A stretch of 36,109 nucleotides of DNA. It comes from Candidatus Bathyarchaeota archaeon. GTDB lineage: Archaea; Thermoproteota; Bathyarchaeia; Bathyarchaeales; Bathyarchaeaceae. The position numbers and the translations under genes were made by a program. Positions 8,242 through 16,972 of this stretch are shown here, piece by piece (the stretch's first letter is position 1; the number at the start of each line of letters is the position of its first letter). The DNA is taken from assembly GCA_020348865.1 (NCBI GenBank), contig CP070754.1, forward strand, positions 1,207,055 to 1,243,163, in the 5' to 3' direction. Under the pieces are notes generated by a model. That model worked only from the letters and a program-made list of their open reading frames with translations. It ran no database searches and was not told the origin of the DNA.

Positions 8242-8347
8242 CACGCTATTTCTATTCACATTTCAAGGCTTTTTGCTTGTTTCAATGAAGAATAGAGAAT
8301 GCTGAAGGGCCTAAAGTTGGTGCACGCGTACATGCACCGGCTCTGGA

Positions 8348-8686
8348 TTATTGTTCTAACTCCTTCTTCATCGGCAGAAATTGCGCTCTTGTGATTTCGC
8401 CCTTCGCATATCGCTCCTTGAGTATATCAAGGGCTCTTCCATGAGTAGATGCTGATCTACTTGTTCCTTTGGATTCCGTAACGAGGAGGAACACTCCAGA
8501 GGCTATCAGCACGAGAAACCCTATGGGTACAAAAACCATGAAACCCCACCCAAACCCCATCATGCCCATCATCCCCGGCATATACCCGCCACCTAACCCC
8601 CACGTCATCACTAAAGGAACAATCACTAATACTACGAGAAACCCAAAGACCCAGATTAGGTCTCGATTCTTCTCAGACATTGTCAT
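8348..8686 (-). CDS. SHOCT-domain membrane protein with a Met-rich loop
   Basis: The 112-residue protein has two hydrophobic helices (about residues 11-30 and 47-68). They flank a glycine/methionine-rich loop containing MPGMMGMMG (from about residue 36). The C-terminus has the short SHOCT helical motif (LDILKERYAKGEITRAQFL). SHOCT proteins are often found beside transport and stress genes, and methionine clusters of this kind bind Cu(I) in other proteins, so a role in copper handling is inferred. The gene is divergent from the PadR-TRASH regulator and shares its control region. A GAGG sequence 4 bases before the ATG at 8686 supports this start; the ATG two codons later is an alternative. Confidence 0.75.
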   Translation of the reverse strand: MTMSEKNRDLIWVFGFLVVLVIVPLVMTWGLGGGYMPGMMGMMGFGWGFMVFVPIGFLVLIASGVFLLVTESKGTSRSASTHGRALDILKERYAKGEITRAQFLPMKKELEQ

Positions 8687-8708
8687 CCATCCTCATACTG
8701 TATAATGA

Positions 8709-8756
8709 GTAATATTTAAATATATCTGGTGGCAATATATTTTTGGGTAATATTTA
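8709..8756. promoter_or_regulatory. Divergent control region with repeated GTAATATTTA
   Basis: GTAATATTTA occurs at 8709-8718 and again at 8747-8756, the second copy ending directly at the GTG start of the PadR-TRASH gene. The first copy overlaps a perfect 12-base palindrome ATATTTAAATAT (8712-8723), which also serves as a TATA-like box for the SHOCT gene on the minus strand. A second A/T-rich box at about 8734-8741 fits a leaderless start for the regulator. The repeats are good candidates for the operator of the metal-sensing regulator. Confidence 0.6.
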
Positions 8757-9194
8757 GTGTCAAGTGAAGACGTTGCATTGGATATGATAAGATCCTCCAT
8801 AATCCTACTTCTAAGTGAGAAACCCCTTCACGGTTACGGAATCATGAAAGAAGTTGAGGATAGAATCGGCAGACCAGTTAATCCAAGTCTTCTCTATCCG
8901 TTTCTTAGACAGCTTGAAAAGAACGGCTTGGTAAAGTCAACCAAAAAGCCAGTAGGTCATAAACCAAAAAACGTGTACGAATTGACAGCTCCCGGGAAGG
9001 AACTAGCTGCCAGTATCTATAAACGTATAGCATCTATGGTCTCTTTGGCCATCAAACCAAACCTGAGCATCTGTTTCCACTGCGGCTGCAAAATATACGA
9101 AGGAGGATACCGAGAGAGCATACGTGACAAAGAAAGGATCTTCTGTTGTATTCACTGTGCCCAGGCCTACAAGAACGAACAATCTCAATCATAA
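8757..9194 (+). CDS. PadR-family regulator with C-terminal TRASH metal-binding domain
   Basis: The 145-residue protein joins two modules. Residues about 10-90 form a PadR-type winged helix (SSIILLLSEKPLHGYGIMKEVE, then NPSLLYPFLRQLEKNGLV). Residues 104-140 form a cysteine-rich TRASH-like module with C106, C109, C111, C130, C131 and C134. TRASH domains bind metals such as copper. In Sulfolobus the copper regulator CopT uses TRASH with an Lrp-type HTH, so this is the same idea on a different DNA-binding scaffold. It starts at GTG 8757, directly after a repeated A/T-rich motif, and is followed 20 bases later by copA, so it probably regulates the copper operon and itself. Copper is the likely ligand by context. 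Confidence 0.85.
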   Translation: MSSEDVALDMIRSSIILLLSEKPLHGYGIMKEVEDRIGRPVNPSLLYPFLRQLEKNGLVKSTKKPVGHKPKNVYELTAPGKELAASIYKRIASMVSLAIKPNLSICFHCGCKIYEGGYRESIRDKERIFCCIHCAQAYKNEQSQS

Positions 9195-9214
9195 CCAGAA
9201 AAGAGAAGGTTTGA

Positions 9215-11698
9215 ATGACCAAACAGAAGAACCGGATTAAGATCAGCGGGATGCACTGCACTGCCTGTGCACAATCAATAGAGAAGGCATTGTTGAAAGC
9301 TGAAGGAGTAGACACCGCCCTAGTAAATTTCGCAACAGAGACCGCGTACGTTGAATACGATGACAGAATAACAGATGAAAAGAAACTGACGGATGTCATC
9401 AGGGACACAGGCTATGACGTAGCTAAAGGAACTCAGAAGGTTATGCTGAGGGTTGGAGGAATGACGTGTGCTTCCTGCTCTCAAACCATCGAAAGCGCCC
9501 TAAGGAAAAAGAAGGGCATACAAGAAGCAACTGTTAATCTGGCGACCGAGAAAGCAACCGTCACCTACAAACCAGACGAGATAGGCTATGAAGAGATAAG
9601 AGACGTCGTTGTGGATGTTGGGTACCAAGTTCTGGGCAGAGAGGATCAACGGACAAAGTTTGAAGACGAAGAAGCTAGAGAACTCCAAGTCTTCTCAACA
9701 GCGAAGAGAAGAGTCCTCATCTCATGGGCCCTTACAATACCAATCATAATCTGGATGATTCCTGAAATGATTTTTGGGATCAGCTGGCCTAACTCAACAG
9801 TGTTCAACCTTGGCATGATCGCCATCGCAGCTCCAGTCCTCTTCTATCCAGGATGGACCACCTACAAATCAGCTGCAAAAGCCATAACACATCGAACCGC
9901 AAACATGGACGTGCTAATCATGCTTGGAACCTTAGCTTCCTTCCTGACAGGACCACCTTCCTTCCTCACCCCCATAGCCAACTACGCCGGAGTAGGCGCA
10001 ATGATCATGTCCTTCCACCTAACAGGAAGATACATCGAAGCAAAAGCCAAGGGAAGAGCCTCCCAAGCCATCAGAAGACTCCTAGAGCTCGAAGCAAAGA
10101 CAGCAAGAATACTTAGAGACGGAGAAGAAGTTGAAGTCCCAATCGACGAGGTTGAAGTCAACGACCTCATGATAGTGCGCCCCGGAGAGAAGATACCAAC
10201 AGACGGCGTGGTCACAGAAGGTGAAAGCGGAGTCGACGAATCAATGGCCACTGGAGAATCCATGCCTGTACAGAAAAAACCAGGTGACGAAGTCATTGGC
10301 GCCACAATCAACCAGAGAGGACTCTTAAAAGTCAAAGCAACCAAGATTGGAAAAGATACGTTCCTTTCTCAAGTCATAAAGATGGTGGAAGAAGCCCAAG
10401 GCTCAAAGGTGCCTATCCAAGAATTCGCGGACCGCGTGACCAGCTATTTCGTCCCAACAGTCCTAGCCCTAGCCGCCCTAACACTGATTCTGTGGCTAGC
10501 TTTCCCAGGAGCCATAGGCGGTGTGGGTGATTGGGCGAGTCAGTTCCTTCCCTGGGTTAATCCAACGCTGAATGTATTTTCACTAGCAGTCTTCGCAACC
10601 GTGGCAACACTGGTCATTGCATGCCCCTGCGCCCTAGGGTTGGCAACACCAACCGTTCTCATGGTTGGAAGCGGGATTGGCGCTGAGAACGGCGTCTTAA
10701 TCAGGCGCGGAGAAGCAATCCAAACCCTCAAAGACATAAAAGTAATCGTTTTTGACAAAACCGGCACAATAACCAAGGGACAACCTGAGGTGACAGACAC
10801 AATATCTGCGAAAGGCGTTCAAGAGAGGGAAGTTTTGAGGTTAGCTGCCAGCGTTGAAAAGTGGTCTGAGCATCCTCTAGCAGAGGCCATTATCAGAAAA
10901 GCTGAGAAGGAAGGACTGAAATTGGTGAAAATGGAGAAGTTCGAGTCAATTACTGGCAGGGGGATCAAGGGAGTGGTCAAGGGACAGAGTACGATCCTAG
11001 TTGGCAACAGGAAACTTATGGATGAAGAAGGAATCGATTACAGTAGCTTAGAATCAGAGCTCAAAAGATTAGAGGCTGAAGCCAAGACTGCGGTGCTTGT
11101 TGCAAAAAACAGCCAGTGCGTCGGAGTCGTCGCAGAAGCTGACACCCTCAAGGACGATTCTGTGGAAGCTATTGCTGAACTAGAGAAGCTGGGTCTTCAG
11201 ACAACAATGCTTACTGGAGACAATCGGCGGACTGGGGAAGCCATCGCAAAGAAAGTCGGCATATCAAAGGTTCTAGCCGAGGTGCTTCCAGACAAGAAGG
11301 TGGCTGAGATTCAAAGGCTCCAAGAGGAAGTTGGACTCGTAGCTATGGTGGGCGATGGGATAAACGATGCACCAGCTCTTACTCAAGCCAACGTGGGGAT
11401 CGCCATAGGCACCGGAACGGACATAGCTATTGAAGCAGGAGACGTTGTGCTCGTGAGAGGCAACCTGTCAGATGTGGTTAAAGCTGTCAAATTGTCTCGA
11501 GCGACTTTTCGAAAGATAAAGCAGAACTTGTTCTGGGCCTTCTTCTATAATATCGTGATGATTCCCCTTGCGATGCTAGGCCTTGCACACCCTGTAATAG
11601 CTGAGATTGCCATGGCCACCAGCTCGGTCACTGTAGTTACCAATGCAAACCTTCTAAGAAGAACCAATATACAACCGGATTACTCAAAAGGGAGGTGA
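9215..11698 (+). CDS. copA: Cu(I)-exporting P1B-type ATPase CopA
   Basis: The 827-residue protein has every expected part. There are two N-terminal heavy-metal-binding domains (MHCTAC with C15/C18 and MTCASC with C85/C88). Membrane helices follow, then the TGES actuator motif, the CPC metal site (C470-P-C472), the phosphorylated D514 in DKTGT, the SEHPL motif and GDGINDA (from 713). The last two helices carry YN and MATSS, which go with the CPC site to define the Cu(I)/Ag(I) group P1B-1. It pumps cytosolic copper out of the cell using ATP. It lies in an apparent operon after the PadR-TRASH regulator (20-base gap) and overlaps the ribosome site of the YHS gene. Confidence 0.95.
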   Translation: MTKQKNRIKISGMHCTACAQSIEKALLKAEGVDTALVNFATETAYVEYDDRITDEKKLTDVIRDTGYDVAKGTQKVMLRVGGMTCASCSQTIESALRKKKGIQEATVNLATEKATVTYKPDEIGYEEIRDVVVDVGYQVLGREDQRTKFEDEEARELQVFSTAKRRVLISWALTIPIIIWMIPEMIFGISWPNSTVFNLGMIAIAAPVLFYPGWTTYKSAAKAITHRTANMDVLIMLGTLASFLTGPPSFLTPIANYAGVGAMIMSFHLTGRYIEAKAKGRASQAIRRLLELEAKTARILRDGEEVEVPIDEVEVNDLMIVRPGEKIPTDGVVTEGESGVDESMATGESMPVQKKPGDEVIGATINQRGLLKVKATKIGKDTFLSQVIKMVEEAQGSKVPIQEFADRVTSYFVPTVLALAALTLILWLAFPGAIGGVGDWASQFLPWVNPTLNVFSLAVFATVATLVIACPCALGLATPTVLMVGSGIGAENGVLIRRGEAIQTLKDIKVIVFDKTGTITKGQPEVTDTISAKGVQEREVLRLAASVEKWSEHPLAEAIIRKAEKEGLKLVKMEKFESITGRGIKGVVKGQSTILVGNRKLMDEEGIDYSSLESELKRLEAEAKTAVLVAKNSQCVGVVAEADTLKDDSVEAIAELEKLGLQTTMLTGDNRRTGEAIAKKVGISKVLAEVLPDKKVAEIQRLQEEVGLVAMVGDGINDAPALTQANVGIAIGTGTDIAIEAGDVVLVRGNLSDVVKAVKLSRATFRKIKQNLFWAFFYNIVMIPLAMLGLAHPVIAEIAMATSSVTVVTNANLLRRTNIQPDYSKGR
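11691..11698 (+). promoter_or_regulatory. Ribosome-binding site of the YHS gene, overlapping the copA stop
   Basis: GGAGGTGA is a near-perfect Shine-Dalgarno sequence. Its last three bases are the TGA stop of copA, and it sits 4 bases before the GTG at 11703. This shows the reading frame of the small downstream gene and implies translational coupling to copA. Confidence 0.8.
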
Positions 11699-11702
11699 AA
11701 CA

Positions 11703-11846
11703 GTGGCCAAAGATCTTGTCTGTGGCATGGACGTGGACGAGAAGACAGCAAAGTACAAGACGACACACAAGGGAAAAGCCTACTACTTTTGTGCACCAGG
11801 ATGCCAAAGAGCCTTCGAAGCAAATCCTGAAAAGTACATCAAGTAG
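11703..11846 (+). CDS. Small YHS-domain metal-binding protein
   Basis: This 47-residue protein starts at GTG and reads V-A-K-D-L-V-C-G-M-D-V, then YYFCAPGCQRAFEANPEKYIK. It is a complete YHS domain with cysteines C7, C30 and C34. YHS and TRASH-type mini-proteins next to CopA (for example CopM in Sulfolobus) are thought to carry copper to the pump or regulator. The strong ribosome site at 11691-11698 and the position right after copA make this a real gene despite its size. A longer overlapping frame on the same strand (11695-11886) lacks any family resemblance and is rejected. Confidence 0.85.
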   Translation: MAKDLVCGMDVDEKTAKYKTTHKGKAYYFCAPGCQRAFEANPEKYIK

Positions 11847-11922
11847 GATCAGAAGCAAGTTCGCCCGAGAAACAAACCAAGCATAAGAGGACTAGTGAAA
11901 GCAAAATGAGAGGAAAGTACTC

Positions 11923-12777
11923 TTGATCGGTCAATATTTATTGGCTTTCAGGGAAGCCTTGGAGGCAGCGCTAATAATAGCCATAATCTTGGCATATCTA
12001 GTGAGAACTAAGAGAAAACCATTGATACGTTATGTTTGGTATGGTATCTACCTTGCAGTCGCTGCCAGTTTTGTCCTTGGAATACTCACATGGTTCGCAT
12101 ACGGAGGCCTCTCCGGACCTGCCAAGGCTCTATTTGAGGGAGTTGCTGCACTTTTCGCAGTTTTGGTGTTATCCTCCATGATTTTCTGGATGGCCCGCAA
12201 AGGCAAAGAGCTTCGAAAGGAGGTTGAAAGGCGGGTAAAGGACATCTCTACTCAAGGAGCAACTCTTGCTCTAACTTCGTTCTCCTTCATTGTAGTGTTT
12301 CGAGAAGGCCTTGAAACCGTTCTTTTCTTAACTCCCTTCTTGTTGGATGATGCTACAGGCACACTACTCGGAGCTTTTCTTGGAGTTGTATCATCACTGG
12401 TGTTCGCTTACGCCATTTTCGTTATCGGTATGAGAATCAATATTCGAAAATTCTTCTATTTCACAAGCATACTACTCGTGCTCCTAGCCGGAGGGTTGGC
12501 CGGGTATGGGATTCACGAACTGGCGGAGTATTCCGAAGATTCGGGGATTGAACTGGGCTGGCTTGGTGAGTATGCGTACAACTTGGAAATACCGTCGGAG
12601 AGCCCGTTTCACCATAAAGGAATAATCGGTTCAGTATTCGCAGTGATGTTTGGTTATACTGTGAAGGCTGAATGGTTAAGACTAGTAGTTCACTTTGCCT
12701 ACTTGACTGTAGCGCTTCCCCTAGTAATTTGGGCTTACCGGAAAGATGTCAAGAAAGAAGAACCAAAGATGACATGA
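11923..12777 (+). CDS. FTR1/EfeU-family iron permease
   Basis: The 284-residue membrane protein has about seven helices and both REXXE motifs of the FTR1 family: REALE at residues 10-14 and REGLE at 127-131. Family members move Fe(II)/Fe(III) (or Pb) across the cytoplasmic membrane, often with an oxidase partner; no multicopper oxidase or EfeO/EfeB partner is visible here. The only start after an in-frame stop is the TTG at 11923, with AGAGGA about 9 bases upstream. It follows the copper genes by 77 bases on the same strand and could share their transcript, linking iron uptake to copper status. Confidence 0.85.
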   Translation: MIGQYLLAFREALEAALIIAIILAYLVRTKRKPLIRYVWYGIYLAVAASFVLGILTWFAYGGLSGPAKALFEGVAALFAVLVLSSMIFWMARKGKELRKEVERRVKDISTQGATLALTSFSFIVVFREGLETVLFLTPFLLDDATGTLLGAFLGVVSSLVFAYAIFVIGMRINIRKFFYFTSILLVLLAGGLAGYGIHELAEYSEDSGIELGWLGEYAYNLEIPSESPFHHKGIIGSVFAVMFGYTVKAEWLRLVVHFAYLTVALPLVIWAYRKDVKKEEPKMT

Positions 12778-12912
12778 CCACGTAAGAATAACGAGTGCGC
12801 GCAGAGCATCTATGCGCCTTTGACTTCACGCACAGCCACAATACACACAGTTTCTGCCAACTTCATTCATGAATTATGCCCGGTGCAAGAGGGGGGTCGC
12901 ATGGCATTCAAG

Positions 12913-13842
12913 CTATGTTGGCCACAAGGCTATTGCCACGATTACGATTACAATTATAGCGGTGATGATTCCTGCGATCACGAGAATGTCATACTTGCCC
13001 ATTGGAGCATCTCCCTCGACAACTTCTCCGCTGGACCCGTTGAAGATGATGGGGTACAGCTTGTTTTTGTATTTGTACTGTATGAACCAGAAGGGGATTG
13101 TCAAAAGTTGTGCCTCCCCTACCTGAACATTGGTGTTGATTGACAACAACTGGTCCACTTCTTTAGAAGCTAAGTCTTGGTGGTAGTTTCGGATGCCTGA
13201 CTCCGTCTTTTCTTTAGCCAGTTCTTCATTCACGTCGCCGTTAATCAGTTTGGCTCCATGAGAAACATTCTCGATTTTGAAAGGAACTTTGCCAGCAACA
13301 GAAAGCTTGATTTTTTCCAAGGGAAGACTCATCCCTTTAGTCGCCAGAATCTTCCAATCAACAACATCAGAGAAGTCCCCCGACTTGTCCACCCAACGTT
13401 CCTTCCTCACTTCTTCCCTAATCGGTGCTCCCCTAGACCGCGAGGAAGAACGTGTTCTTCTCTCAACCTCCACAATCTTCTTCTTCCCATGGTAACTAGT
13501 ATTCGCGCTCACGTTGACAATCCATATTGGCACAAACTTCAATTCCATTTTAGTGATCTTCGATTTTTCAGCTAGGTCTCCGGCTTTCAAAATCCCCTTT
13601 CTCATCCAGTCACGACTGACCTCTCGCATTTCAGTTTCATTATAACTGCTCACTAACATGAAGTGTTTACCTGGAGCTATCTCCTTGTATTCACCTTCTT
13701 TAATCATGGAGAAAGTGTACCCACAATATTTGCACGTGAAAAGAGTCTCACCTAGGCTATAGTCGATGGGCGCGTTACAGTGAGGACAATTCAGCACATT
13801 CAATTGCTTGGACCCACTTTGATCAAGCTGAGCACTTTCCAA
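12913..13842 (-). CDS. Zinc-ribbon protein with C-terminal membrane anchor
   Basis: The 309-residue protein starts with a zinc ribbon (C19/C22 and C37/C40 in CPHC and CKYC), continues with a soluble beta-rich region of about 220 residues, and ends in one hydrophobic helix of about 22 residues (ILVIAGIITAIIVIVIVAIAL). It should therefore be tail-anchored with most of the protein in the cytoplasm. The middle contains a basic/serine stretch (RRTRSSSRSRG, about residue 129). I recognise no enzyme family. The TTG start is fixed by a strong GGAGGGAG ribosome site. It converges on the FTR1 gene and lies 110 bases ahead of the flippase gene on the same strand. Confidence 0.75.
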   Translation of the reverse strand: MESAQLDQSGSKQLNVLNCPHCNAPIDYSLGETLFTCKYCGYTFSMIKEGEYKEIAPGKHFMLVSSYNETEMREVSRDWMRKGILKAGDLAEKSKITKMELKFVPIWIVNVSANTSYHGKKKIVEVERRTRSSSRSRGAPIREEVRKERWVDKSGDFSDVVDWKILATKGMSLPLEKIKLSVAGKVPFKIENVSHGAKLINGDVNEELAKEKTESGIRNYHQDLASKEVDQLLSINTNVQVGEAQLLTIPFWFIQYKYKNKLYPIIFNGSSGEVVEGDAPMGKYDILVIAGIITAIIVIVIVAIALWPT

Positions 13843-13847
13843 AAGCT

Positions 13848-13859
13848 CTCCCTCCTAAA
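13848..13859 (-). promoter_or_regulatory. Strong ribosome-binding site deciding a TTG start
   Basis: On the minus strand this reads TAGGAGGGAGAG, 5 bases before the TTG at 13842. It is one of the clearest Shine-Dalgarno sequences in the window and shows that TTG is used as a start codon here. Confidence 0.7.
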
Positions 13860-13952
13860 ACCGTCAATTCTTCAACATCAGATTTAGAAACCATCTGACT
13901 ATTTAAAATGCTGACACACGAGCCTCCCTAAACATGTGCGCCCGAGCTCCAA

Positions 13953-15485
13953 CTATACAAGGATCTTTTCAACAACATCAACCAATACTGCAGCCTTCTT
14001 TCCCACGAGTCTCCGAACAAGCATCATATCATTCTCATTCACAGCGCCCAGGACTCTCAAAGCAAACATATACACAACTCCTCCCACAGCCACGTAGAGA
14101 GGTAGTAGGTAAGGGTCAAAATGCAGGAACTCCACCAACCACACAGCCATGGACATCACAGTAGCTGCAGTCCAGCTTTTCCACAGTGCTTCCTTGTCAA
14201 ACATTATCGGCATACGCTTTCGAAGAACGGCAACCGTTAGAACGAGGACCATAATCATAGCTACTCCTTTGACGACAGCCATCCCCACAACGCCAAAAGA
14301 AGGTAGCAACACAGGCAACATGACTACACCACCCACAATCGAAGCAACGTTTATTGCCAATGCAGTCGGAGTCATGCCATAGACAAGAAGTAAATTTCCA
14401 ATAGAGGCTACAAAACCATAGAGTCCGCCAAAAATACATAGTATCGAAAGGACAACTTCACCGCCTACATAAGCCTCCCCCGCAAAAAAGGTGAGCGCAG
14501 GATTCGCTGTAGCCATCAGCCCAAGAGCAAGTGGTGTATACAGCAACGCAGTATAACGTGAAGAACCATACACTCCAGCAACAATTTTGTCCTTTTCATC
14601 CTTTCCACGTTGCTCACTATAATAAGGGAAAAGCACGCTGCCCAAGGCTACAGGGATAATTGAGAGCACAGTGAAGGCTCGGATGGCAACGTTGTAAACA
14701 GCAACGTCATCTAATGACACATAAGCAAGCAATAACCCCTGATCAAACCACGTGTAAGCAAACAGAACAACACCAGAGACGAAAAGCGGCCACGAAAACC
14801 TCGCTAAAGTTTTCAAGTGGTGGGCAACTTCTCCAAGTGGATGTGCCTTGACATACTTATTCCTCAATATTATCAGAGCACTAGGAATGATGTAGATTAG
14901 CTCACCTGAAATCCAACCGATGATTATCCCACTCAAGCCTGACCCAAAAACCAGAAAGACTACTCCAGACGCTTTTCCTATGAATGTTGATACCAGGTTC
15001 AAAATCGCCATATCGCCTATCCTGTTTGTCCCCAACAAAAGGCTACTCACCGTGAATCTGTAGCAAAACGTCACAATGTTTACGCCGAGCAATTGGAATA
15101 GAAAGGTATATTCTCCGCTTTTCAGCAAAAATCCAGACAGCCAAGGAGCCACCAAAACGCACAGTATGGCAGCGGACCCTGCCATCAATGTCTTAGCCAA
15201 GAACGCTCCGAACGACATAGCCGTGAAATCCACTCCTTTCCCTCTATATTCAGCCGCAAACTTCGTCAACCCAGCGCCGAATCCAAGATCGGTCAACACT
15301 TGAGCCAGCCCCAAAACAAGAGTTAAGGCAACAACAACCCCCATCTCCACCTGCGTCAGAATCCTAGCTGTGAAAGCCAAGGCAACAGCGCTTATCAAGG
15401 TTGTAACAATACTCTGCGAGGCAAGATAGGCAGAACCCTTAACAAGGCGCGTCGAATCCGTCTCCACCATCCTCACCAGTTCCAA
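13953..15485 (-). CDS. Polysaccharide flippase, MATE/Wzx-like
   Basis: The product of about 510 residues has around 14 hydrophobic helices and begins with GSAYLASQSIVTTLISAVAL..ARILTQVEMGVVV, the characteristic opening of the oligosaccharide flippase (MviN/MATE-like, Wzx) superfamily. These proteins flip lipid-linked sugar units from the cytoplasmic to the outer side of the membrane for surface glycan or N-glycan assembly. The start is uncertain: TTG 15485 and ATG 15470 (VETDSTRLVKGSAYL) are both close to a TATA-like TTAAAAT near 15510. The nucleotide-sugar genes at 20598-25850 could supply the sugars, and the membrane protein at 534-2822 might transfer them. Confidence 0.85.
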   Translation of the reverse strand: MELVRMVETDSTRLVKGSAYLASQSIVTTLISAVALAFTARILTQVEMGVVVALTLVLGLAQVLTDLGFGAGLTKFAAEYRGKGVDFTAMSFGAFLAKTLMAGSAAILCVLVAPWLSGFLLKSGEYTFLFQLLGVNIVTFCYRFTVSSLLLGTNRIGDMAILNLVSTFIGKASGVVFLVFGSGLSGIIIGWISGELIYIIPSALIILRNKYVKAHPLGEVAHHLKTLARFSWPLFVSGVVLFAYTWFDQGLLLAYVSLDDVAVYNVAIRAFTVLSIIPVALGSVLFPYYSEQRGKDEKDKIVAGVYGSSRYTALLYTPLALGLMATANPALTFFAGEAYVGGEVVLSILCIFGGLYGFVASIGNLLLVYGMTPTALAINVASIVGGVVMLPVLLPSFGVVGMAVVKGVAMIMVLVLTVAVLRKRMPIMFDKEALWKSWTAATVMSMAVWLVEFLHFDPYLLPLYVAVGGVVYMFALRVLGAVNENDMMLVRRLVGKKAAVLVDVVEKILV

Positions 15486-15596
15486 GGCATTAACTGAACT
15501 CGATGTATTTTAACCCCTCACAAGATATAATTTGCCGCACTAAATCTCCAGTTGCCTTAAGATCAAGATTGCATTCTTGACGCATATAGACTAACG

Positions 15597-15604
15597 TATA
15601 AATA
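15597..15604 (+). promoter_or_regulatory. TATA box for the cupin gene
   Basis: TATAAATA lies 27-34 bases before the ATG at 15631, so the transcript should begin within a few bases of the start codon. This is the clearest leaderless arrangement in the window. Confidence 0.6.
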
Positions 15605-15630
15605 CATCAAATTCCCTTTTCCAAACGCAG

Positions 15631-15951
15631 ATGAAAATGAAGATAAAAATCAAGAAGCCAACAGAAGAAGAGCGAAGAAAAGCAGAAAGCTGGCCAACTT
15701 GGGAAAAAGAACCTTCCACATTTCCATGGGAATACGACCAAGAGGAAACTTGCCTGATTCTTGAAGGAAAATCAATCGTGAAGACAGACGACGGAAACGT
15801 GGAATTCCAAGCCGGGGACTTCGTCACCTTCCCGAAAGCCCTCAAATGCACTTGGGAAATCAAAGAGAAAATTAGAAAACACTACAAACTCGGCCAAAGC
15901 CACAAAGACGCAAGCGCGAACTTTCCCAAAGCACAATATCATCTACAATAG
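15631..15951 (+). CDS. Small cupin (Cupin_3/DUF861-like)
   Basis: The 106-residue protein is one beta-barrel domain with the phrases FPWEYDQEETCLILEGKS, G-NVEFQAGDFVTFP and CTWEIKEKIRKHY, the usual order of the Cupin_3 (DUF861) family related to ureidoglycine aminohydrolase and EutQ. Several expected metal-binding His residues of the classical cupin are absent, as in many Cupin_3 proteins, so it may bind a small ligand rather than act as an enzyme. It is a single-gene unit with a TATA box at 15597-15604. The second Met (15637) is another possible start. The physiological role is unknown. Confidence 0.75.
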   Translation: MKMKIKIKKPTEEERRKAESWPTWEKEPSTFPWEYDQEETCLILEGKSIVKTDDGNVEFQAGDFVTFPKALKCTWEIKEKIRKHYKLGQSHKDASANFPKAQYHLQ

Positions 15952-15991
15952 ACAGATCCTGCTACATCAAGAATGCATGTGTGCGCATTTG

Positions 15992-16873
15992 CTAGGAACT
16001 ACTTAACTCGTTTATTTTCCTCACTGCTTCCAATGCGACTTCTATCATATCGTCATCTGGCTCTCTAGTCGTTAAGCGTTGAAAACCCAATCCTGGGATT
16101 GTCAGAATTCTCATAATTGCAGAGTCTCTGTATCTGTCGCTGAGCTTCAGAAGCTCGTAAGATATGGCTCCAATCACCGGGATCAGAAGCACTCTATATG
16201 CAAGTCTTGCAGCAAACCCCAGATTCGGCATAATCGAAAACAGCAATATGCTTACAAGGATAACGATGAAGATGAAAGAGGTGCCACACCGAGGATGCAG
16301 CCTAGAAAACTTCTTCACATTCAAAACATCCAATGGCACACCAGCTTCGTGTGCGTTGATTGCCTTATGCTCTGCGCCATGATACTGCAGCACCCTCCTA
16401 AATTCACCCCACATAGCCACCAAAACTAGGTACAAAAGAAAAATCGTAACACGCACGACAGCTTCAACAACGTTGAAGATCACTCCAGTAAGATTAAGCA
16501 ACGCAGTTAATAGGAAAGGTATTATGAAGAAGAGAGAAGTCAAAGCTAAAGCAAAGGCAATGGCTACTGCGAACTCCTTGACGGTGAGTTCTTCCTCTTC
16601 TTCAAGAACCGTGTTTGCAGAGTAATAGATACCTTTGATACCGAGATAGAAAGTCTCAAACAACCCGACGACGCCTCTCAGAAACGGTAATCCAAGCATC
16701 TTGTATCGTCTGGTTATAGATTCTCTCTTCTCTGCATGCGTTGATATCTCGTTGTTCGGCTGTCTAACACACATAACCACATGCGTCGGAGAACGCATCA
16801 TCACACCTTCCAACAGCGCCTGTCCCCCAAAAGCTAACGACGGCTTCTCTTCTCTTTGAGCGGACAACTTCAT
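15992..16873 (-). CDS. DUF1385 (YqhQ-like) membrane protein
   Basis: The 293-residue protein has the DUF1385 hallmarks: FGGQALLEGVMMRSP near the N-terminus, YHGAEHKAINAHEAG in the middle, SRLHPRCGTSF, and four or five hydrophobic helices. The His/Glu/Cys-rich conserved motifs suggest a metal site, and the family is annotated as a putative metal-dependent membrane enzyme (YqhQ in Bacillus), but no activity is established. ATG 16873 and GTG 16876 are both possible starts. The large STAND-type gene at 16973-20503 lies 100 bases upstream on the same strand, and a TATA-like AATATAAG near 16895 suggests a separate promoter. Confidence 0.85.
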   Translation of the reverse strand: MKLSAQREEKPSLAFGGQALLEGVMMRSPTHVVMCVRQPNNEISTHAEKRESITRRYKMLGLPFLRGVVGLFETFYLGIKGIYYSANTVLEEEEELTVKEFAVAIAFALALTSLFFIIPFLLTALLNLTGVIFNVVEAVVRVTIFLLYLVLVAMWGEFRRVLQYHGAEHKAINAHEAGVPLDVLNVKKFSRLHPRCGTSFIFIVILVSILLFSIMPNLGFAARLAYRVLLIPVIGAISYELLKLSDRYRDSAIMRILTIPGLGFQRLTTREPDDDMIEVALEAVRKINELSSS

Positions 16874-16972
16874 CACTCACTGAAGATTCCAACGTTCTTA
16901 TATTCGTTGTTCAGTCTTAATTTCGCAGATAATCTGCGTGTGCTAAATTCAGCTTTGCATGCAAGTACACGT

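Noticed and set aside
11695..11886. 63-residue frame covering the YHS gene
   Set aside because: It starts inside the copA stop region, has no family resemblance, and the GTG frame at 11703 gives a full YHS domain with a strong ribosome site.
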